DNA of 64,000 nt from Hyphomonadaceae bacterium. Its GTDB lineage: Bacteria > Pseudomonadota > Alphaproteobacteria > Caulobacterales > Hyphomonadaceae. Location: NCBI GenBank assembly GCA_022844475.1, contig JALHLR010000002.1:1-64000 (forward strand), in the 5' to 3' direction. Under the pieces are notes generated by a model, which was given only the letters and a program-made list of their open reading frames with translations, did no database searches and was not told the origin of the DNA. Position numbers and translations under genes: made by a program. Shown piece by piece: positions 50,884-60,644 of this stretch. The stretch's first letter is position 1. Every line of letters begins with the position of its first letter.

Positions 50884-51472
50884 CCATCCCCGCATTTCGC
50901 GCGCCGAGCTGCGCGCCTGGCTGCATCAGAACCACAAGCGCACCACCAGCATCTGGCTCGTGACGTGGAAGAAAGCAGCTGGCGCACGCCACGTCCCTTA
51001 CAGCGACGTCGTCGACGAGGCGCTGTGCTTCGGCTGGATCGACAGTCTCCCGCGCAAGCTGGACGCAGACAGGACGATGGTGCGCCTTAGCCCACGCAAG
51101 CCCGGAAGCGCGTGGTCAGCCGTCAACAAGGCGAAGATCGAGCGTCTCGAGGCCGAAGGCGGCATGACGAAGGCGGGACTTGTCGCCATCGATCGGGCGA
51201 AGGCAGACGGCAGCTGGTCACGCCTCGATCCCATTGCAACGCTGTCGCCACCGCCTGATCTTGCAAAGGCACTCTCCGCCGTTCCCGCGGCCACACTCAA
51301 CTTCGAGGCCTTTCCGCCATCCGTTCGCCGCGCCATCCTTGAATGGATCACACTGGCGAAGACGGCGGAGACCCGCGCACGCCGCGTCGCGGAGACGGCG
51401 CGGCTGGCAGCCGAAAACATCCGCGCCAACCACCCGCGCCAGCCGAAGTCCGCCGCCAGAAAGGCGCGATAG
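50873..51472 (+). CDS. YdeI/OmpD-associated family protein
   Basis: KRTTSIWLVTWKKAAGARHVPYSDVVDEALCFGWIDSLPRKLDADRTMVRLSPRKPGSAWSAVNKAKIERL. Confidence 0.88.
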   Translation: MADDHPRISRAELRAWLHQNHKRTTSIWLVTWKKAAGARHVPYSDVVDEALCFGWIDSLPRKLDADRTMVRLSPRKPGSAWSAVNKAKIERLEAEGGMTKAGLVAIDRAKADGSWSRLDPIATLSPPPDLAKALSAVPAATLNFEAFPPSVRRAILEWITLAKTAETRARRVAETARLAAENIRANHPRQPKSAARKAR

Positions 51473-51494
51473 CCCCGGTCGCACCGGCGGCGCC

Positions 51495-53072
51495 CTACGG
51501 CGCGGGCGCCGACGGCAACGTATAGCCGACCGTCGCGCCGGGTCCGGGCGGAAGATCCAGCATCACCCATCCGACGGTCAGCGCCGTCCCAACGATCAGG
51601 ATCCAGATGGAATAGGGCAGCATCGTCGCCGCGAGACTTCCCAGACCGAAGTTCGGATCCCAGCGCTGGGCGAAGGTCAGGATCAGCGGGAAATACACCA
51701 TCAGCGGCGAGATGATATTGGTCGCGCCATCGCCAACGCGGAACGCCGCCGTCGTCATCTCCGGACTGATGTTCAGCAGCATCAGCATCGGGACCAGCAC
51801 TGGCGCCAGCAGCGCCCACTTCGCGCTTGCTGATCCGATCAGCAGGTTCACGATGCCTGTCATGACCACGATCGACGCCAGCAGCGCCGGCGCCGGCATG
51901 TTGGTGGACTTCAGGAAGTCCGCCCCGTTCACCGCGACGACCAGGCCGAGATTGGTCCAGTTGAACATCGCCACGAAGTGCGCCGCCACGAAGGCGAGAA
52001 CGAGATAATATGCCATGTCGCCCATCGATTGCGCCATCATCCGCACCACGTCGCGATGCCCCTTGATGCTCCCCGTGACAGCGCCATAGACCCAGCCCAT
52101 CGCGAGGAAGAGCACGAAGAACCCCGCCACCAGCGACTGCAGCAGCGGCGTCAGCTGGATCACCAGATTGTCGCCCTCAGAATTCATCAACGGCGTGCCC
52201 GGTCCCAATGTCAGGAACAGCCACAGCGCGACCACCGCCAGCCCGGCCAACCCCGCATAGCCCAGCGCCTTCCCTTCCTTCGCGCCATCGGTCGCCACCG
52301 GCTCGATCCCCGACGCCGCGCCGCCAGTCCATTTGCCCAGGCGCGGCTCGATGATCCTGTCGGTCACGAACCAGATCACCGGCAGGAACACGATCAGCAT
52401 CGCTGCGATGAACCACCAGTTGCCGGCGATGTTCATCGTCGCGTCCGGCGTGATCGTCTCCGTCGCCGCCTGCGTGATGCCGAACAGCAGCGCGTCCAGC
52501 TGGCCCGGCAACAGGTTGGCCGAGAAACCTCCGGACACGCCCGCGAACGCCGCAGCGATCCCCGCAATCGGATGCCGCCCCGCCGACGCATAGAGAACAG
52601 CCGCCAGCGGGATCAGCACGACATAAGCCGCATCCGCCGCCAGGTTTCCCATCATCGCCACGAAGGCGATCATTGGCGTCAGCAGGAAGGTCGGCGCGCC
52701 CTTCACGGCCCCGCGCATCGCCGCGCCGAACAGTCCCGTGCGCTCGGCAACCCCGGCGCCCAGCATCACGACCAGCACATAGCCCAGCGGATGAAAGTGC
52801 GTGAATGTCGTCGGCATCTCCACCAGCAGGCGGCGGATGTTGGCCGGATCGAAAATGCTCGACGCCTGCACCAGCACAGGCGCGCCCGTATCGTCCACAT
52901 TGACTGGATGCGGCACCTGCACGCCCGCCGCCGCCGCAATCGCCGAGATCACTGCGAGAATCAGGATCAGCCACAGGAAGATGAAGACCGGGTCGGGCAA
53001 CGCATTGCCTGTCCGCTCGATCCATCCAAGTATGCCCTTGGGGCGCGGCTGGTCGGCGGCGGCTTCGGCCAT
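51495..53072 (-). CDS. AbgT-family transporter
   Basis: GWIERTGNALPDPVFIFLWL, AGVAERTGLFGAAMR, GSASAKWALLAPVLVPML, polytopic; start trimmed to 53072. Confidence 0.92.
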   Translation of the reverse strand: MAEAAADQPRPKGILGWIERTGNALPDPVFIFLWLILILAVISAIAAAAGVQVPHPVNVDDTGAPVLVQASSIFDPANIRRLLVEMPTTFTHFHPLGYVLVVMLGAGVAERTGLFGAAMRGAVKGAPTFLLTPMIAFVAMMGNLAADAAYVVLIPLAAVLYASAGRHPIAGIAAAFAGVSGGFSANLLPGQLDALLFGITQAATETITPDATMNIAGNWWFIAAMLIVFLPVIWFVTDRIIEPRLGKWTGGAASGIEPVATDGAKEGKALGYAGLAGLAVVALWLFLTLGPGTPLMNSEGDNLVIQLTPLLQSLVAGFFVLFLAMGWVYGAVTGSIKGHRDVVRMMAQSMGDMAYYLVLAFVAAHFVAMFNWTNLGLVVAVNGADFLKSTNMPAPALLASIVVMTGIVNLLIGSASAKWALLAPVLVPMLMLLNISPEMTTAAFRVGDGATNIISPLMVYFPLILTFAQRWDPNFGLGSLAATMLPYSIWILIVGTALTVGWVMLDLPPGPGATVGYTLPSAPAP

Positions 53073-53176
53073 GCAATTGCTCCTGTCCCTGCACACACGC
53101 AGCAAGTCCGGCGTCGAACGTCAATGGGGGGGCGCGCGTAATCGTGGATACGAGCGGCAGGGATTCGCCCCATGCG

Positions 53177-53602
53177 TCAGGTGACGCGAAACTTTGCATC
53201 CGCCCGCGCGATCACGTCGCCGTCGGCGGTGACGAACGCCTGTGCAAAGCACAGCGTGCGCCCCGTCTTCACATACTGCGTATCGAACGCCACCCACTGG
53301 CCCAGCTTCGCCGCACCGATAAAGTCGATCGCCATCGACACGGTCACCAGCCCGCCCTCCGGCTTGCGCCCCGCCGCCGTCAGAACCTGTACGCAGCTCA
53401 GGCCCATCGCATTGTCCGCCAGCGCCGCGATCAGTCCGCCATGCACCATACCGCGCGAATTGGTGTGCGTGTCGCGCGCGTAGAGCCCGATGATCACGCG
53501 ATCGTTTGTCCGCTGCGAATAGAGCGGCTCCCACGGTTCTGTCAGCGGGGAGCGACGGAAATGGGGCTCGAACCCCTGTGGCGGAGCGGGCGATGTCATC
53601 AT
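53177..53602 (-). CDS. PaaI-type hotdog thioesterase
   Basis: DTHTNSRGMVHGGLIAALADNAMGLS; start trimmed. Confidence 0.88.
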   Translation of the reverse strand: MMTSPAPPQGFEPHFRRSPLTEPWEPLYSQRTNDRVIIGLYARDTHTNSRGMVHGGLIAALADNAMGLSCVQVLTAAGRKPEGGLVTVSMAIDFIGAAKLGQWVAFDTQYVKTGRTLCFAQAFVTADGDVIARADAKFRVT

Positions 53603-53751
53603 CTGTTCTCCTGGCCGGCCGCGTACGGGGCTGGACTGCACCGCCGCCATCTCTCCGGAACTTCATCCTCGATTGCTGGACGCAGTATGCGCAGGGTTTT
53701 ACCGTTCGCAACGCATCCGGCCACCAGATCGGAGCATCCAGGGAGAGAACA

Positions 53752-55371
53752 ATGAGCAACCAAATGCAGGGCAGCCGCCGCGCCATCCTCAAGGCATCCG
53801 TCGCCCTCATCGCCATAGGCGCAGGCGGTGGCATGGTCGCGGGATGCAGCAATGAAGCGCCGGCGCCCGCCGCCGCGGCCGTCGATCCGAACCCCGTGGT
53901 CACCACGACCCATGGCAAGGTCAAAGGCGCAATCGAAGACGGCATCGTCACCTTCAAGGGCGTCCGCTACGGCGCCGATACCGCCACCACCCGTTTCCAG
54001 GCCCCGCGCGCGCCAGAACCGTGGACCGACGTGAAGGACGCGCTGGCCTATGCCAGCTCCGCGCCCCAGCCTGCCTCCGGCGACGGCGGCGGGCTCTTCG
54101 CCTCATGGCGCCCCAACCCGCCGCTGCCAACGAGCGAAGACTGCCTCTTCCTCAATGTCTGGACGCCCGCCGCGGATGGCAAGAAACGCCCTGTCCTCGT
54201 CTGGTTCCACGGCGGCGGCTTCGCCACCGGCTCCGGCTCGTCCTACGCCTATGACGGCGTGCGCCTCGCCAGGCGCGGCGATGTCGTGGTCGTCACCACC
54301 AACCACCGCCTCAATCAGTTCGGCTATCTCAACCTGGCCGCCTATGGCGAGCAGTTCGCGGATTCCGGCGCCGTCGGCGCGCTCGACATGATCCAGTCGC
54401 TCGAATGGGTGCGCGACAACATCGCTGCGTTCGGCGGCGACCCCGCGAACGTCCTCATCTTCGGCGAATCCGGCGGCGGCTCGAAGGTCTGCACGCTGAT
54501 GGCGATGGACAAAGCCCAGGGTCTGTTCCACCGCGCCGTGGTACAGTCCGGCCCGCGCATCAATCACGCCCCGAAAGACACATCGGCCAAGGCGGCGGAC
54601 GAGGTGGTAAAGAAGCTCGGCCTGACGAAGGACACCATCGCCCAAATCCTCACCAAACCCGTGGCGGACCTGCAGGCCGCCGCCGAGGGCGTGCAAGGGG
54701 CAGGCTCCGGTCCGGTGCTCGACGGCCGCTCGATCACGCGCGATCCGTTCAACCCGGACGGCCCGCCGCAGTCGGCCAACGTTCCGCTCCTCATCGGCAG
54801 CAACCGCACCGAGGGCACGTCGCTCACGCCCGCCGACAGCCCGAACCATAGCCTCACCTGGGACACACTCCCCGCGGCCATCAAACAGGCCTTCCCCGGC
54901 AAGAACGAGAAAACGATCATCGACCTCTACAAGAAGAACCATCCAGATATCGAGGCGCCCGAACTGTTCTTCATGGCGACCGCCGACAACACCTTCTTCC
55001 GCGGCAGCGTCACCGTCGCGGACCGCAAGGCGCAGCAGGGCGGCGCCCCCGTCTTCTTCTACATGCTCGACTGGGAAACGCCGGTGATGGAAGGCAAGCG
55101 CTATGTGCCCCATGCGCTGGACATCGGCATGGTGTTCGACAACGTCGCCAAGTCGGAGTCGATGTCCGGCACGGGTCCCGAGGCACAAGCGATCGCCGAC
55201 CAGATGTCCGAGAGCTGGATCGCCTTCGCCCGCAACGGCGATCCGTCCAATCCGAAAGTGCCCGCCTGGCCAGCCTACAAGGCCGACGCGCGCAGCATGA
55301 TGGTCTTCCGCACGACCCCTGGCATCGAAGTCGACATCCGCGCAGCCGAGCGCGGAGCGACTGCCGCCTGA
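53752..55371 (+). CDS. Type B carboxylesterase with Tat-like/lipoprotein signal
   Basis: SRRAILKASVALIAIGAGGGMVAGCSNE; DCLFLNVWTP, VWFHGGGFATGSG, FGESGGGSKV. Confidence 0.94.
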   Translation: MSNQMQGSRRAILKASVALIAIGAGGGMVAGCSNEAPAPAAAAVDPNPVVTTTHGKVKGAIEDGIVTFKGVRYGADTATTRFQAPRAPEPWTDVKDALAYASSAPQPASGDGGGLFASWRPNPPLPTSEDCLFLNVWTPAADGKKRPVLVWFHGGGFATGSGSSYAYDGVRLARRGDVVVVTTNHRLNQFGYLNLAAYGEQFADSGAVGALDMIQSLEWVRDNIAAFGGDPANVLIFGESGGGSKVCTLMAMDKAQGLFHRAVVQSGPRINHAPKDTSAKAADEVVKKLGLTKDTIAQILTKPVADLQAAAEGVQGAGSGPVLDGRSITRDPFNPDGPPQSANVPLLIGSNRTEGTSLTPADSPNHSLTWDTLPAAIKQAFPGKNEKTIIDLYKKNHPDIEAPELFFMATADNTFFRGSVTVADRKAQQGGAPVFFYMLDWETPVMEGKRYVPHALDIGMVFDNVAKSESMSGTGPEAQAIADQMSESWIAFARNGDPSNPKVPAWPAYKADARSMMVFRTTPGIEVDIRAAERGATAA

Positions 55372-55544
55372 GACATCACAGCCTGTCGCCCCGGACAGCC
55401 GCCTTGCGGCTATCCGGGGCCCGTTTCCGAGGCGCCTGAACCTCTGCCGTTCGCGGATCTGTGTATGGGCGGGACTCACGACGTCTGGCGACAACCCCAG
55501 AAGCACTCTCGCTCCCGGCTGCCCGCCATCCTACATTGCCAGCC

Positions 55545-57182
55545 ATGCAATCCTTTGCCGCGCTTCTTGAACGGCTGGTGCTCACGCCGTCCCGCAACGC
55601 GAAGCTCCAGCTGATCTGCGACTACCTCCGCCACACCGGCGATCCGTCGCGCGGCTGGGCCATCGCGGCGATCACCGGCGACTTGAACATTCCCTCCGTG
55701 AAGCCTGCCGCCATCCGGGCCCTTGTCGCCGACCGTGTCGACCCCGTCCTGTTCAACCTCAGCTACGACTATGTCGGCGACCTCGCAGAAACCATCTCCC
55801 TGATCTGGCCGCAGCGCCCCGGCGCCAACCGCTCGCCCGCCCTCAACGAGGTCGTTGAGACGCTGATGGAATCCACCAGGGCGCAGGGCCTGCTTCTCGT
55901 CGAAGGCTGGCTCGACGCGCTCGACTCCAACGGCCGCTGGGCACTGTTGAAGCTCATCACCGGCGGCCTGCGCATCGGCGTCTCGGCCCGCCTCGCGCGG
56001 CAAGCCCTGGCCGACTATGGCACAAAAGCGGGGAACAAGGTCGAGGTGTCGGAGATCGAGGAACTCTGGCACGGCATGGCGCCGCCCTATCTCGATCTCC
56101 TGGTCTGGCTCGACAGCCGAGGCCCCAAACCCGTCTCAGGCGCGCTCTCCCCCTTCCGCCCACCCATGCTGGCCCACCCGCTCCTCAGCAAAGCCGAGCG
56201 CATCGAGGCGGCAGATCTCGACCCGGCCCTCATCTCCCCCAACGACTTCGCCGCCGAATGGAAGTGGGACGGCGTCCGCGTCCAGCTCGCAGCCGACAGG
56301 GACGTGCGCCGCCTCTACACCCGCAATGGCGACGACATCTCGAAGACTTTCCCCGACCTGCTCGAAGCGGCAAACTTCAACGCCGCCATCGACGGCGAAC
56401 TTCTCATCCGCTCCCCACAAGGCGGCGTCGCCTCCTTCAATGAGCTGCAGCAACGCCTCAACCGCAAGCTCGTCTCGCCCAGGCAGATGGCCGAGCGTCC
56501 CGCCATGCTCCGCGCCTACGACCTGCTGCAGGAAGGCGACGACGACCTCCGCCCGCTCGCCTTCGCCGAACGTCGCAAGCGCCTCGAACGCTTCATTGTC
56601 ACGCTCGACGATCCGCGCATCGACCTCTCACCCCTTGTCCAATTCACAGACGCCGTCACCCTCGACGAGCTGCGCCGCAACCCGCCCACCAACGAGATAG
56701 AAGGCCTGATGCTGAAACGCTGGGATGCGCCCTATGTCACGGGCCGCCCCGCTGGCCAGTGGTACAAGTGGAAGCGCGACCCGTATCTCGTTGACGCTGT
56801 GCTGATGTACGCCCAGCGCGGCCACGGCAAGCGCTCCGGCCTCTACTCCGACTTCACCTTCGGCGTCTGGCGCACGACAGGCGAAGGCGAGGAACTCACG
56901 CCCGTCGGCAAGGCCTATTTCGGATTCACCGACGAGGAACTCTCCACGCTCGACAGATACGTCCGCGACAACACGATCGATCGCTACGGCCCCGTCCGCT
57001 CCGTCACCGCCAACAGGGACACCGGCCTCGTCCTCGAGGTCGCCTTCGAAGGCCTCCAGCGCTCGCCCCGCCACCGCTCTGGCCTTGCCATGCGCTTCCC
57101 CCGCATCCACCGCATCCGCTGGGACAAACCCTCGCGGGACGCCGACCGCATCGAAACGCTGCAAGCGATGCTGCCGGACTAG
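55545..57182 (+). CDS. ATP-dependent DNA ligase (ligase-associated DNA damage response / cisplatin-response type)
   Basis: EWKWDGVRVQ nucleotidylation motif, DGELLI, EGLMLKRWDAPY, WYKWKRDP. Confidence 0.94.
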   Translation: MQSFAALLERLVLTPSRNAKLQLICDYLRHTGDPSRGWAIAAITGDLNIPSVKPAAIRALVADRVDPVLFNLSYDYVGDLAETISLIWPQRPGANRSPALNEVVETLMESTRAQGLLLVEGWLDALDSNGRWALLKLITGGLRIGVSARLARQALADYGTKAGNKVEVSEIEELWHGMAPPYLDLLVWLDSRGPKPVSGALSPFRPPMLAHPLLSKAERIEAADLDPALISPNDFAAEWKWDGVRVQLAADRDVRRLYTRNGDDISKTFPDLLEAANFNAAIDGELLIRSPQGGVASFNELQQRLNRKLVSPRQMAERPAMLRAYDLLQEGDDDLRPLAFAERRKRLERFIVTLDDPRIDLSPLVQFTDAVTLDELRRNPPTNEIEGLMLKRWDAPYVTGRPAGQWYKWKRDPYLVDAVLMYAQRGHGKRSGLYSDFTFGVWRTTGEGEELTPVGKAYFGFTDEELSTLDRYVRDNTIDRYGPVRSVTANRDTGLVLEVAFEGLQRSPRHRSGLAMRFPRIHRIRWDKPSRDADRIETLQAMLPD

Positions 57183-57796
57183 GTCACGAACTTGTCGCGG
57201 TTCTTGCCTCTCGCCGTCGCGTAGTGGCCCCGGATCACAGCAAGATCCTGCTCATAGTCCCCGCTCGGATAAACCACCGCCGCAAGGCTCACGCGCTTCG
57301 TCCCATAATCCAGCACGCTCAGCACGATCGGCACGCCCGCCGCCACCGCGATATGATAGAAGCCGCTCTTCCACTCACGTACGGCGCTGCGCGTCCCCTC
57401 CGGCGGAATCGCCAGCACCATTCGCTCGGAAGCCGCAAACGCATCCGTCATCACACGGACCACATCATTGCTCTGCGACCGATCGATCGGCACACACCCC
57501 AGCGCCTTGATCAGCCCCCCGAACGGCCCGCGCGTCAGGCTGGCCTTGCCCATCCAGCGCAGCTTCACGCGATAGTGCGCGGCCGTCGCCAGCATGTTGA
57601 GCCCATCCCAGTTCGAGGTATGCGGCGCCGCGACCAGAACAACCTTGTCCAGCGCCGGAAAGTCCCCGCACACCTTCCATCCGGCAAGCTTCAGATAGCC
57701 CCCGCCGATCCAGCGCACGATTTCAGAGCCGACGCCGGCGAATCTCGCAGGCCGCGCCGTCGAACCTTCAATAAGGACTTGCCTCGCCGCGCTCAC
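57179..57796 (-). CDS. Lysophospholipid acyltransferase-like (PlsC fold)
   Basis: VAAPHTSNWDGLNML, GKASLTRGPFGGLIKALGCVPIDR, IPPEGTRSAVREWKSGFYHIA. Confidence 0.9.
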   Translation of the reverse strand: MSAARQVLIEGSTARPARFAGVGSEIVRWIGGGYLKLAGWKVCGDFPALDKVVLVAAPHTSNWDGLNMLATAAHYRVKLRWMGKASLTRGPFGGLIKALGCVPIDRSQSNDVVRVMTDAFAASERMVLAIPPEGTRSAVREWKSGFYHIAVAAGVPIVLSVLDYGTKRVSLAAVVYPSGDYEQDLAVIRGHYATARGKNRDKFVT

Positions 57797-57999
57797 TGGC
57801 CTTTCGCACGCGGCGTACGAAGCGAGAGGAACAGCACGACCAGCCCGACGACCGCCAGCACCGCGCCGCGATACGACCAGTCAATGACGCCCGTCATGAA
57901 ACTGCCCGGGATCACATTGACCCCCTGGAAAATCCACACCACGCCCATCAGCACGCACAACGCCCCCACGATCGCGCCTGCAATCCTCAGATACTTCAT
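57793..57999 (-). CDS. Small membrane protein
   Basis: Two TM segments; overlaps acyltransferase start by 4 nt. Confidence 0.65.
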   Translation of the reverse strand: MKYLRIAGAIVGALCVLMGVVWIFQGVNVIPGSFMTGVIDWSYRGAVLAVVGLVVLFLSLRTPRAKGQ

Positions 58000-58124
58000 C
58001 CGCCTCTCCCGTTGCGCGCACCCTAGCAGAACCCGACCCCGCGTCACGGCCCCATCACGGCTTTGTATGCAACCGGCAGCGTGTTAGTTTTCCCTCGACC
58101 GGCAGAAGCCGAAGGGGACGAACC

Positions 58125-58598
58125 GTGCAGCAGACGATGCGCAGATTATCTCTTGCGATCACGTTTGGCGTGATGCTCGCCCTCTCGGCCTGCGCCTCAT
58201 CCTCTCCGTCAGCGCCAGCGCCAGCGGCCCCCAGCGCCCCCGCTCCGCTCCCGGCCCCCGCCTCTGACCCGCGCGCCACGCCCAGCGCCGATACACTCAG
58301 CCAGTATCGCGCATGGATCGCATGGGCCCGCCGCCAGCACCCTTACGAAGAATCCGAAGCACGCATGTACGCCGTGATGATGTGCGAGTCCGGCGGCCGC
58401 CCCCTGATCGCGAATCCCGCAGGCCCCTACACCGGCCTCTTCCAGTACAGCAACGCCACCTGGAACGGCGCCTGGAATACCTATCGCGACCGCGGCGTGA
58501 AAAGCGCCGAAGCGCAGATCATGGCGACGGCTCTGGCGTGGAGCCTCAACATGCAATCCCACTGGGGCTGCTACCGGAAGACCGCCGCAACGCCGTGA
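58125..58598 (+). CDS. Lysozyme/transglycosylase-like lipoprotein
   Basis: Lipobox LALSACAS; MMCESGGRPLIANPAGPYTGLFQYSNATWNGAWN. Confidence 0.7.
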   Translation: MQQTMRRLSLAITFGVMLALSACASSSPSAPAPAAPSAPAPLPAPASDPRATPSADTLSQYRAWIAWARRQHPYEESEARMYAVMMCESGGRPLIANPAGPYTGLFQYSNATWNGAWNTYRDRGVKSAEAQIMATALAWSLNMQSHWGCYRKTAATP

Positions 58599-58670
58599 CG
58601 ATCGCCCCCTTGGGCCTCCCGCGATTCCGGCATAGTCACCACCCTGTCGCCTCAACAGCCCGGACCACGC

Positions 58671-59840
58671 ATGAATTTCCAGCAGCAGCTCTACGACTTC
58701 CAGCTCTGGGCGATGGATTTCCACGGCCCCACCCAGAAATGGATGTGGTCCACGATCGCCCTCCTGCTCGGTTACGCCATCGGCCTCGTCATCGCGCGCG
58801 TGCTGAGCTTCATCGCGAACAAGCTGTCGGGGCTGCGCCACGGGAAACCCACCGAAGGCGAGCAGAAGACAGCCGACCATGTCATGGTCGACATTCTCGG
58901 CGCCCTGATCCGCGCCCTTTCGCTGCTGATTGCCTGCGTCATCGTCGCAAACCTCCTGTTCGGATATCCGCTGCAGCAGGCCGAAGCGCTCGGCATCGCC
59001 TCCGTCCGCGGCCTCGCCATCCTTGTCGGCGTCTGGTTCCTCGGCTCATGGCTGGGCTCGCGCGTCCGCAAGTTCGGACACAAGCTCGGCCGCGCAAACG
59101 CCGGCAGTGAAACGCTGTTCACCTTCCTCGGCGCCGTCGTCCGCTTCGGCGCCTTCGCCGTCGGCCTCATTGCGGCGTTGCAGCAGTTCGGCTTCGACAC
59201 TGCCTCACTTCTCGCCGTCGTCGGCGCGGCAGGTCTCGCTATCGCACTGGCCCTGCAGGACACGCTGAAGGCCGTCGCCGCCGGCGTCGTCATCGCCGTC
59301 TTCCGCCCCTACAAGATCGGTGACGTCGTCCGCATCGCCGGACAGGACGGCACGGTCGCCGACATCACGCCCTTCACCACTGTCCTCAACACGCTCGATA
59401 ACCGCGAAGTTGTCGTCACCAACGACAAGGCATGGGGCGACGTCATCATCAACTCCTCCGCCCGCTCGCTGCGTCGCCTCGATCTGCTTTTCTCGATCGA
59501 CTACGGCGACGACATCGACAAGGCGCTGCACCTGATCTCCCAGATCCTGACCAACGACAGGCGCATCCGCAGCGAGCCGCCGATCTGGGTCAAGGTCACC
59601 GACCTCGCCCAGTCATCAGTGGACATCCGGGCCCGCGCCTGGGTGTCGAACAGCGACTGGTGGGACACGCGCTGCGACACAATCCGCGATGTCAAACTGG
59701 CGTTCGACCGCAACGGCATCACGATTCCCTACCCGCATCAGGTTCACGTCGACAAGCCGGCCCACGACCGCACGCCGCCCCAACTGCAATTGCCTGACGA
59801 CGAATTCCGCCCGCCCCGTGGACTTGAGCCGACAGACTGA
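58671..59840 (+). CDS. MscS-family mechanosensitive ion channel
   Basis: AVVGAAGLAIALALQDTLKAVAAGVVIAVFRPYKIGDVVRIAGQDGTVADITPFTTVLNTLDNREVVVTNDKAW. Confidence 0.95.
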   Translation: MNFQQQLYDFQLWAMDFHGPTQKWMWSTIALLLGYAIGLVIARVLSFIANKLSGLRHGKPTEGEQKTADHVMVDILGALIRALSLLIACVIVANLLFGYPLQQAEALGIASVRGLAILVGVWFLGSWLGSRVRKFGHKLGRANAGSETLFTFLGAVVRFGAFAVGLIAALQQFGFDTASLLAVVGAAGLAIALALQDTLKAVAAGVVIAVFRPYKIGDVVRIAGQDGTVADITPFTTVLNTLDNREVVVTNDKAWGDVIINSSARSLRRLDLLFSIDYGDDIDKALHLISQILTNDRRIRSEPPIWVKVTDLAQSSVDIRARAWVSNSDWWDTRCDTIRDVKLAFDRNGITIPYPHQVHVDKPAHDRTPPQLQLPDDEFRPPRGLEPTD

Positions 59841-59875
59841 TAGCGTCTCAGAGGTTGCATCAGGGAAAGGAAGCC

Positions 59876-60331
59876 ATGGCCAAGCCCCGGCCAGACGACC
59901 GCCAGGTCCCGGCAAAAGTCACCGACGCCACATTCGAGCCGGTGTCCGAGGCTGATCCCTACCGGGAGTCCGATGAGCGTGGACATCGCGCCCGCCTGCC
60001 GCTGTCGTTCTCCGGCCGCATGTTCAATGTCGGATGGAAAGGCTGGACACGCCTGGTCATCGTTTGCGTCATCGTCGGCGCCGTGTTTCAGGCTGGCGGC
60101 TTCAATCCGTTCGCTCCCGGCTTCACCATCGGCGGCGGTCTGGGCCAGATCGTCAACGGCGTCATCAACATCGCTGGCTGGGCAGCTCAGAATGGCGGCC
60201 TGCCGCTCCTGCTGGGCGCGATTGCCGTATTGCCCTTCTGGCTGTTCTGGCGCGCGCTCGTGACGCTCTTCAACCGCGACAAGCCGCCCGGCCCTGACGA
60301 CCGCATCCTTCCGCGCGAGCGCAGGAAGTAG
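59876..60331 (+). CDS. Hypothetical membrane protein
   Basis: Central TM segments; downstream of mscS. Confidence 0.65.
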   Translation: MAKPRPDDRQVPAKVTDATFEPVSEADPYRESDERGHRARLPLSFSGRMFNVGWKGWTRLVIVCVIVGAVFQAGGFNPFAPGFTIGGGLGQIVNGVINIAGWAAQNGGLPLLLGAIAVLPFWLFWRALVTLFNRDKPPGPDDRILPRERRK

Positions 60332-60470
60332 TCACACGCAATCTAGGTACGGCACGGTACAATCCACAGGATCTGTATTGTGATCGCAACAATCCCGTTG
60401 ACCCACCCGGGCTTCACGACATTCTTGTGACACTTCCGGCCCGTCCCCCCAACCCAGGGCCGAGAGATAT

Positions 60471-60494
60471 GGGGCGCCGGGCAACCGGCGCCCC
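60471..60494. other. Stable hairpin with GNRA (GCAA) loop
   Basis: GGGGCGCCGG-GCAA-CCGGCGCCCC, perfect 10-bp arms. Confidence 0.75.
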
Positions 60495-60644
60495 TGATCG
60501 TTTCTGGCCCTTGCTGCGGGCGCCCCAACGCCGCGCCGCCGGCCCCAAATCCCTGCGCGTCGAGGTAGATTTCCCGTTTCGCGGTGCATACGATCTTCCT
60601 CGCTGAAGCAATTCTTGACGCCTGCACCCAGGAGCTGAGCCCAG

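Noticed and set aside
51978-53141. 387-aa plus-strand ORF
   Set aside because: Antisense to the AbgT transporter, extremely Arg/His/Gln-rich.
54103-55506. 467-aa minus-strand ORF
   Set aside because: Antisense to the carboxylesterase; no family motifs.
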